The notes below the pieces were generated by a model. That model had not been told where the DNA came from and ran no database searches. It saw nothing but the letters and a program-made list of their open reading frames with translations. Of a DNA stretch of 12,730 bases, positions 7,909 to 12,730 are shown in pieces (positions within the stretch are counted from its first letter, which is position 1; each line of letters opens with the position of its first letter). The position numbers were made by a program, and so were the translations under genes. Source of the DNA: Burkholderiaceae bacterium (GTDB lineage: Bacteria > Pseudomonadota > Gammaproteobacteria > Burkholderiales > Burkholderiaceae_C); contig JALRAA010000016.1 in assembly GCA_023262645.1 (NCBI GenBank), forward strand, positions 1 through 12,730, given 5' to 3'.

Positions 7909-9173
7909 ACACGTCCTCCATGCATCAGCAACCGGTTTTCATAATCCACACGCAAGACAATCGCCAACGCAACCAAGTTGAGCAAGATGGCTGATCCGCC
8001 ATAACTCATGAGGGGCAATGTCAAGCCTTTGGTGGGCAAGGCGCCGAGATTCACACCCATGTTGATGAATGCCTGAAAACCAATCCACACACCCACACCT
8101 TGCGCCACCAAACCTGAGAACACGCGGTCCATGGCAATCGCTTGGCGACCGATAAACATGATGCGCCGTGTCAGCCACATGAACACGCCAATCACAATCA
8201 CCACACCGACCAGACCAAACTCTTCACCCAGCACAGCCAGCAAAAAGTCGGTGTGCGCCTCGGGAAGCCAATGCAATTTTTCGACACTGCCGCCCAGACC
8301 CACCCCAAATATTTCTCCACGCCCAATGGCTATCAATGAATGCGACAACTGATAGCCTTTGCCCAAAGCGTAATCGGCGCCAAACGGATCCAGATACGCA
8401 AAGATGCGCTCGCGCCGCCAAGGTGACAACGCAATCATCAAACCAAAGGCCACCAACAAAATACAGATGATCAATATGAACATGCGGGCGTTCACACCCC
8501 CCAAAAACAAAATGCCCATGGCGATGACCGCTATCACCAAGAACGCTCCCATGTCCGGCTCAGCCAGCAACAAAGAACCCACGATGGCGATCGCCACGGC
8601 CATCGGTGTGACAGCGGCAAAAAACTTTTCTTTCACATCCATTTTGCGCACCATGTAATTGGCGGCATAAAGCAGCGTACCCAACTTGGCCAATTCAGAG
8701 GGCTGGAAATTCATCACACCCAAACCAATCCAGCGGCGCGCACCGTTGACGCTTTTGCCAATGAACGGCAGCAGCACGGCAATCAACAACACGATGGACA
8801 CAATGAATACCCAAGGTGCTGCTTTTTCCCACCGGTCCATGGGCACTTGAAACACCAACAAAGCCACCACAAAACCGATGCCCACTGACAAGGCATGGCG
8901 CAGCAAAAATTGCGCTTGCCACACGCCGCTGGACTGGGTGTTGTCGTTCAAAGCGATAGAGGCTGAATACACCATGACCAAGCCCCACATCAGCAAGCCA
9001 GCAATGGCCCAAATCAAGGCTTGGTCAAAACCTTTGATGCTTCCCGGGGCGGCACCGGTTCGCGCAAATTCACGCCCATGCACCCGCACTGGCAAAGCGT
9101 CCATGCCTTCTTTGGGCGGGTTACCGAACCAGCGTCCGATGCGCTCGCTCAGGCTGATGCTTGCGCTGTTCAT
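7905..9173 (-). CDS. ftsW: FtsW, septal peptidoglycan glycosyltransferase (SEDS)
   Basis: Polytopic SEDS-family protein that, with its partner FtsI (gene not in this window), polymerises lipid II into septal glycan. The 422 residues start with a roughly 48-residue cytoplasmic segment. About ten hydrophobic helices follow, from 52-74 to near 408. Family motifs seen are KSVNGARRWIGLG (140-152), FQPSELAKL (156-164), the loop LPEAHTDFLLAVLGEEFG (303-320, with D309 at the position of the catalytic Asp) and the C-terminal LPTKGLTLPLMSYGGSA (379-395). RodA is the alternative SEDS member, but the cluster position and the GLTLPLMSYGGSA sequence favour FtsW. The ATG at 9173-9171 overlaps the murD stop as ATGA and has GAGGGG five bases upstream. 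The open frame extends 31 codons further up inside murD and is not likely to be used. Confidence 0.96.
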   Translation of the reverse strand: MNSASISLSERIGRWFGNPPKEGMDALPVRVHGREFARTGAAPGSIKGFDQALIWAIAGLLMWGLVMVYSASIALNDNTQSSGVWQAQFLLRHALSVGIGFVVALLVFQVPMDRWEKAAPWVFIVSIVLLIAVLLPFIGKSVNGARRWIGLGVMNFQPSELAKLGTLLYAANYMVRKMDVKEKFFAAVTPMAVAIAIVGSLLLAEPDMGAFLVIAVIAMGILFLGGVNARMFILIICILLVAFGLMIALSPWRRERIFAYLDPFGADYALGKGYQLSHSLIAIGRGEIFGVGLGGSVEKLHWLPEAHTDFLLAVLGEEFGLVGVVIVIGVFMWLTRRIMFIGRQAIAMDRVFSGLVAQGVGVWIGFQAFINMGVNLGALPTKGLTLPLMSYGGSAILLNLVALAIVLRVDYENRLLMHGGRV

Positions 9174-10665
9174 GGCTGCCCCTCGAGCATGGCCACCTGT
9201 TGCACCGCGTCGCTGAATGCTTGCGCTCTGGCAACGTAATTGGCGTACATATCCAAACTGGCACACGCTGGCGACAACAGCACCACGTCCCCGGTGTGTG
9301 CCAATTGCACAGCGGTTTCCACCGCGTGCTGCATGTCAGTGGCCGAGTGCATGCTCAGGTCATAGACCTTCAAAGCCTCTGCCAACAACGGGCCATCGCG
9401 CCCGATCAACACCACTGCACGGGCATGGCGCTTGAGCGGATCGCCCAGCGGAGAAAAATCTTGGCCTTTGCCATCGCCACCCAATATCACCACCAATCGG
9501 CGGTCTGCACCCAAACTGTTGATGGCAGCCACGGTCGCACCCACATTGGTGCCTTTGCTGTCGTCGATGAATTCGATGTCGTTGATCACCGCCACGGACG
9601 ACACACGGTGCGGTTCACCGCTGTATTCACGCAAGCCATGCAGCATGGGTGCCAACGCAGGGCAGCAAGTACCCGCCAATGCCAAGGCAGCCAACGCGTT
9701 AAGTGCATTGTGCTCACCGCGTATGCGCAAAGCATCAGCAGGCATCAAACGCTGGATGTGCAATTCTTCATCGTTGGCGCGACTGCGTTTATTTCCAGTG
9801 TCTTCTGACGGCATGGCTCGCACCAGCCAACGCATACCGTTCTCTACCACCATGCCAAAGTCACCTGGGTGTTGCGGCAGGTCTGTCCCGAAATGAATGC
9901 GGCTGCGTGGCACATCCTTTTTGCGACCGCTGTCTGCCGGCCACAACGCCATCACCGTGGCATCTTGTCTTGGCAACACACCCACGGCGTGCTGTCCGAA
10001 GATGCGTGCTTTGGCCGAACCATAAGCCGCCATGTCACCGTGCCAATCCAAATGGTCTTGTGTCAGATTGAGTACACAGGCAGCGGTTGGGTCAAAGTTG
10101 TCGACACCGTCCAATTGAAAACTGGACAACTCCAACACCCACACCTCAGGCAACATCTCCCACGACTGGCCCAATGTATCGAGCAAGGTCGGCCCGATAT
10201 TGCCAGCCACCGCCACGCTTTGCCGGCCCGCTCCAGCAACAAACCCGTGAGTCGGGTCACGGTGGTTTTGCCATTGGTGCCTGTGATGGCCAACACAGCG
10301 GGGTTGTATGAAGGCTCACGGTTTTTCAAATATGCGAGTGCATGGGCAAACAACGTGAGTTCGGTACCGCACCACAAACCTTTGGCCTGCGCTGCCTGCC
10401 ACACACCCGCCACTTCAGCGGGTGACAAACCGGGGCTTTTGAAGACTGCACGAATGTCATTGCCGTCGAGCAACGCTGAATGGAAGGCATCTTGCACGAA
10501 TGTGGCGGCGGGAAGTTCAGCCTGTAGCTGTGCCAAGCCAGGGGGCTGTACGCGGTTGTCCACCACCGTCACCCGGGCCGCTTGACGCAAACACCAACGC
10601 GCCATGGCCAAGCCGGAGTCACCCAAGCCGAGGATCAAAACGTGTTGGTCTTTGAGCAATTCCAT
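9170..10665 (-). CDS. murD: MurD, UDP-MurNAc-L-Ala--D-glutamate ligase, split by a -1 frameshift
   Basis: Cytoplasmic Mur ligase that adds D-glutamate to UDP-MurNAc-L-Ala. The gene lies in two frames. Residues 1-149 (10665-10219) start MELLKDQHVLILGLGDSG and hold the P-loop ITGTNGKTT. The rest continues one frame away from about 10219 to 9170, with VAVAGNIGP, LNLTQDHLDWHG (H205), the likely carbamylated lysine in SAKARIF (K219), FIDDSKGTNVGAT and LLSPACASLDMYANY. Numbering assumes repair. Adding one A to the AAA at 10221-10219 restores GK-S-VAVAGN and a 498-residue protein, normal for beta-proteobacterial MurD. Without repair, the first frame runs 51 unrelated residues to a stop at 10063. The ATG at 10665-10663 is two bases after the mraY stop and has no clear ribosome binding site, suggesting coupling. 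A homopolymer sequencing error is the likeliest cause because the gene is essential. A true mutation is less likely. Confidence 0.93.
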
Positions 10666-10667
10666 GG

Positions 10668-11846
10668 TCAGCGCAATTTCAAGGTGGACAAACCCAGCAA
10701 GCACAACAACATGGTGATGATCCAAAAACGAACCACAACCTGTGTTTCTTTCCAACCGGATTTTTCAAAATGGTGGTGCAACGGTGCCATCTTCAAAATA
10801 CGTCTGCCTTCACCGTATTTGCGTTTGGTGTATTTGAAATAGCTGACTTGCAGCATCACCGACACGGCCTCAGCCACAAAAATGCCACCCATGATGGCCA
10901 ACACAATTTCCTGACGCACGATGACGGCAATCGTGCCCAAGGCTGCACCCAAGCCCAAAGCACCGACATCCCCCATGAACACTTGCGCAGGATGGGTGTT
11001 GAACCATAAAAACGCCAAGCCTGCGCCCGCGATAGCCGCACAGAAAATAAGCAATTCACCGGCACCCGGAATATGCGGAAAAAACAAATATTTGGAATAG
11101 ACCGCGCTACCCACGACATACGCAAACACGCCAAGCGCCGAACCCACCATCACCACCGGCATGATCGCGAGCCCATCTAATCCATCGGTCAAATTGACCG
11201 CGTTGCTCGAACCCACGATCACCAAATAGGTGAGGATGACAAAACCCAACACACCCAGCGGATAGCTGACTTCTTTGAAAAACGGCAACAACAAACCGGC
11301 TTGTGGAGGCAAATTCACATCAAACCCCGATCGAACCCAGCTGTAAAACAATTCCAGCACGCGCAAATTGCTGACCTCTGAAATGCTGAACACCAAATAC
11401 AAAGCAGCCAGCAATCCGATCACCGATTGCCACAGGTATTTTTCGCCGGAGCGCATGCCCTCGGGGTCTTTGTTGACCACTTTGCGCCAATCGTCCACCC
11501 AACCGATGGCACCAAAACCCAAAGTCACCAACAACACAATCCAAACAAACCGGTTGGACAAATCGACCCACAACAGCGTGGACAAACCTATCGCCAACAA
11601 CACCAACACCCCGCCCATGGTGGGTGTGCCTGCTTTGCTGATATGGGCTTGCACGCCATAGCCGCGAATCGGTTGACCGATTTTGAATTCGGTGAGTTTG
11701 CGAATGACTGCTGGCCCAGCAACCAATCCAATCAACAATGCTGTAACCGCCGCCATGACGGCGCGAAATGTCAAATACTGGAACACACGCAAGAAGCCAT
11801 ATTCGGGTGAATATGCTTGCAACCATTGGGCCAAGGTCAACAACAT
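10668..11846 (-). CDS. mraY: MraY, phospho-MurNAc-pentapeptide transferase
   Basis: Integral inner membrane enzyme that transfers phospho-MurNAc-pentapeptide from UDP to undecaprenyl phosphate, forming lipid I. The 392 residues have about ten hydrophobic helices, as in the family. Signature elements are KAGTPTMGGVL (71-81), GWVDDWRKV (115-123, with the Asp pair D118/D119), the loop SNAVNLTDGLDGLA (214-227), FMGDVGALGLG (290-300, D293) and the cytoplasmic histidine motif PLHHHFEKSGW (355-365). The ATG at 11846-11844 lies inside the 3' end of murF, overlapping it by 10 nt, and is preceded by a full-consensus ribosome binding site. Downstream, murD begins after only two bases. Confidence 0.98.
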   Translation of the reverse strand: MLLTLAQWLQAYSPEYGFLRVFQYLTFRAVMAAVTALLIGLVAGPAVIRKLTEFKIGQPIRGYGVQAHISKAGTPTMGGVLVLLAIGLSTLLWVDLSNRFVWIVLLVTLGFGAIGWVDDWRKVVNKDPEGMRSGEKYLWQSVIGLLAALYLVFSISEVSNLRVLELFYSWVRSGFDVNLPPQAGLLLPFFKEVSYPLGVLGFVILTYLVIVGSSNAVNLTDGLDGLAIMPVVMVGSALGVFAYVVGSAVYSKYLFFPHIPGAGELLIFCAAIAGAGLAFLWFNTHPAQVFMGDVGALGLGAALGTIAVIVRQEIVLAIMGGIFVAEAVSVMLQVSYFKYTKRKYGEGRRILKMAPLHHHFEKSGWKETQVVVRFWIITMLLCLLGLSTLKLR

Positions 11847-12730
11847 GAAGCCTCCTTATGGGGCTGTGTCGCCGCCTGTGTAGAGGTGTTTTGCAAAGCT
11901 TGCACCACACGCTCCATGCGCATGAAGCGCGAACCTTTGACCAGCACCGTGCCCATATGCGGCAGCAATTCAAGCGCCTTGGTTTGAATGTCTTCGATGC
12001 TGTGGCAATGCACTGCGTGTTGACAAGCACGGGCGGTGTGTTCACTCAGTTCACCCAAGGTCAGCACATGTTCAATGCGTTGGCTGTGCGCATAAGCCCC
12101 TGCCTCGGCATGAAAACTTGCACCTTGCTCGCCCACTTCACCCATGTCGCCCAGCACCAGCAAGCGCGGCGGTGCAGATTGCGCCAGCAAATCAATGGCA
12201 GCGCGCACAGAATCGGGATTGGCGTTGTAGCTGTCGTCGATCAAACAAATGGTGTGGTCACCACTGTGCAGCATGCTGAGTTGCGAACGACCGCTGACCG
12301 GTTGAAATTGCGACAACCCTTGGGTGATCGCTTCCAATGGCACGCCTGCTGCCAAAGCGGCTGACACCGCAGCCAGGGCATTGTGCAGATTGTGTTGACC
12401 GGGTAACGCCAGTCGGGTGTGGATCGGCCCAAGCGGGGTGTGGATGTGCAATTGCCATCCATTGCCAGACGCTTCGGCGTGCAACACATGCACAGCAGCC
12501 ACGGGATTGCCAAAATCCACCACACGCCTGTATGCCGCATAGGTTCGCCACAGCGATTGGTAGGTGTCTGTGGCGGGAAATACCGCGGTGCCATGGGCAG
12601 GCAAATGCTGAATGACCGAGCCGTTTTCTTCTGCCACGGCTTGCACACTGCGCATGAATTCTTGGTGTTCGCGTTGCGCGTTGTTCACCAGCGCCACCGT
12701 GGGCGCAACACAGTCGGCCAATTGCGCCAT
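11837..12730 (-). CDS. murF: MurF, UDP-MurNAc-tripeptide--D-Ala-D-Ala ligase (C-terminal part)
   Basis: Cytoplasmic Mur ligase that adds the D-Ala-D-Ala made by Ddl to complete the UDP-MurNAc-pentapeptide. Only the last 297 codons are in the window. The family is usually 450-480 residues, so the N-terminal domain and the P-loop lie beyond position 12730. The ATG at the very edge (12730-12728) is therefore an internal Met, not the start. Visible parts, numbered from that Met, are TVALVNNAQREHQEF (11-25), LPGQHNLHNALAA (109-121), SGRSQL (146-151), IDDSYNANPDSVRAA (164-178), LGDMGEVGE (193-201) and VLVKGSRFMRMERVV (262-276), all typical of the MurF central and C-terminal domains. The stop at 11839-11837 lies 10 nt inside mraY. 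The final Cys-Cys is unusual but follows from the overlap. Confidence 0.95.
   Translation of the reverse strand: MAQLADCVAPTVALVNNAQREHQEFMRSVQAVAEENGSVIQHLPAHGTAVFPATDTYQSLWRTYAAYRRVVDFGNPVAAVHVLHAEASGNGWQLHIHTPLGPIHTRLALPGQHNLHNALAAVSAALAAGVPLEAITQGLSQFQPVSGRSQLSMLHSGDHTICLIDDSYNANPDSVRAAIDLLAQSAPPRLLVLGDMGEVGEQGASFHAEAGAYAHSQRIEHVLTLGELSEHTARACQHAVHCHSIEDIQTKALELLPHMGTVLVKGSRFMRMERVVQALQNTSTQAATQPHKEASCC
11851..11858 (-). promoter_or_regulatory. Consensus ribosome binding site of mraY inside murF
   Basis: The minus strand reads TAAGGAGG, full complementarity to the 16S rRNA tail, four bases before the mraY ATG. It lies within the last codons of murF, where it also encodes part of the tail KEASCC. 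It is the strongest Shine-Dalgarno match in the window. Confidence 0.8.

Noticed and set aside
10216..10225. Programmed -1 ribosomal frameshifting in murD
   Set aside because: The site reads C GGC AAA GCG in frame, which is not a slippery X XXY YYZ heptamer, and I saw no obvious stimulatory structure. A missing base in an A run explains it more simply.
9161..10585. Plus-strand frames opposite murD (9161-9808, 9869-10585)
   Set aside because: The minus strand encodes clear MurD motifs over the whole stretch. The plus-strand products are low-complexity and unrelated to known proteins.
1..12730. A novel defence, mobile or accessory system
   Set aside because: Every base except the 164-nt gap, 39 bases at the left end and a few short spacers is accounted for by core dcw genes and lpxC. 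No repeats, transposase, integrase, tRNA or foreign-looking segment was seen.

Overview
The window is a continuous 11-gene stretch of the division and cell wall (dcw) cluster, all on the minus strand. In transcription order (right to left) it reads murF (5' end outside the window), mraY, murD, ftsW, murG, murC, ddl, ftsQ, ftsA, ftsZ, lpxC. The gene order with lpxC directly after ftsZ, the protein sequences (for example the LpxC N terminus and the FtsZ tail IPAFLRKQAD) and the moderately high GC content (mid-50s by eye, not counted) suggest a Gram-negative betaproteobacterium. My best guess is Burkholderiales, close to Comamonadaceae; this rests on remembered family sequences, not on a search.

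Layout: 11837-12730 murF C-terminal part; 10668-11846 mraY; 9170-10665 murD, split by a one-base frameshift near 10219; 7905-9173 ftsW; 6841-7908 murG; 5411-6844 murC; 4440-5414 ddl; 3631-4443 ftsQ; 2385-3614 ftsA; 2221-2384 the only sizeable non-coding gap; 973-2220 ftsZ; 40-963 lpxC; 1-39 nothing recognised. Five junctions in a row (murD/ftsW, ftsW/murG, murG/murC, murC/ddl, ddl/ftsQ) are 4-nt ATGA overlaps. The whole block therefore looks like one tightly coupled transcription unit, with a possible extra control point just upstream of ftsZ.

How the genes work together: MurC, MurD and MurF (with MurE, not in this window) build the UDP-MurNAc-pentapeptide. Ddl supplies D-Ala-D-Ala for the MurF step. 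MraY moves the product onto undecaprenyl phosphate (lipid I), MurG adds GlcNAc (lipid II), and FtsW polymerises septal glycan. FtsZ forms the ring, FtsA ties it to the membrane, and FtsQ links it to the periplasmic divisome. LpxC commits precursors to lipid A, so inner wall and outer membrane synthesis are encoded side by side.

I found no mobile element, tRNA, rRNA, CRISPR array or unknown system. The most notable signals are the murD frameshift, the five ATGA junctions, the unusually tight ftsZ-lpxC junction with a GTG start and no Shine-Dalgarno sequence, and the structured ftsA-ftsZ gap.
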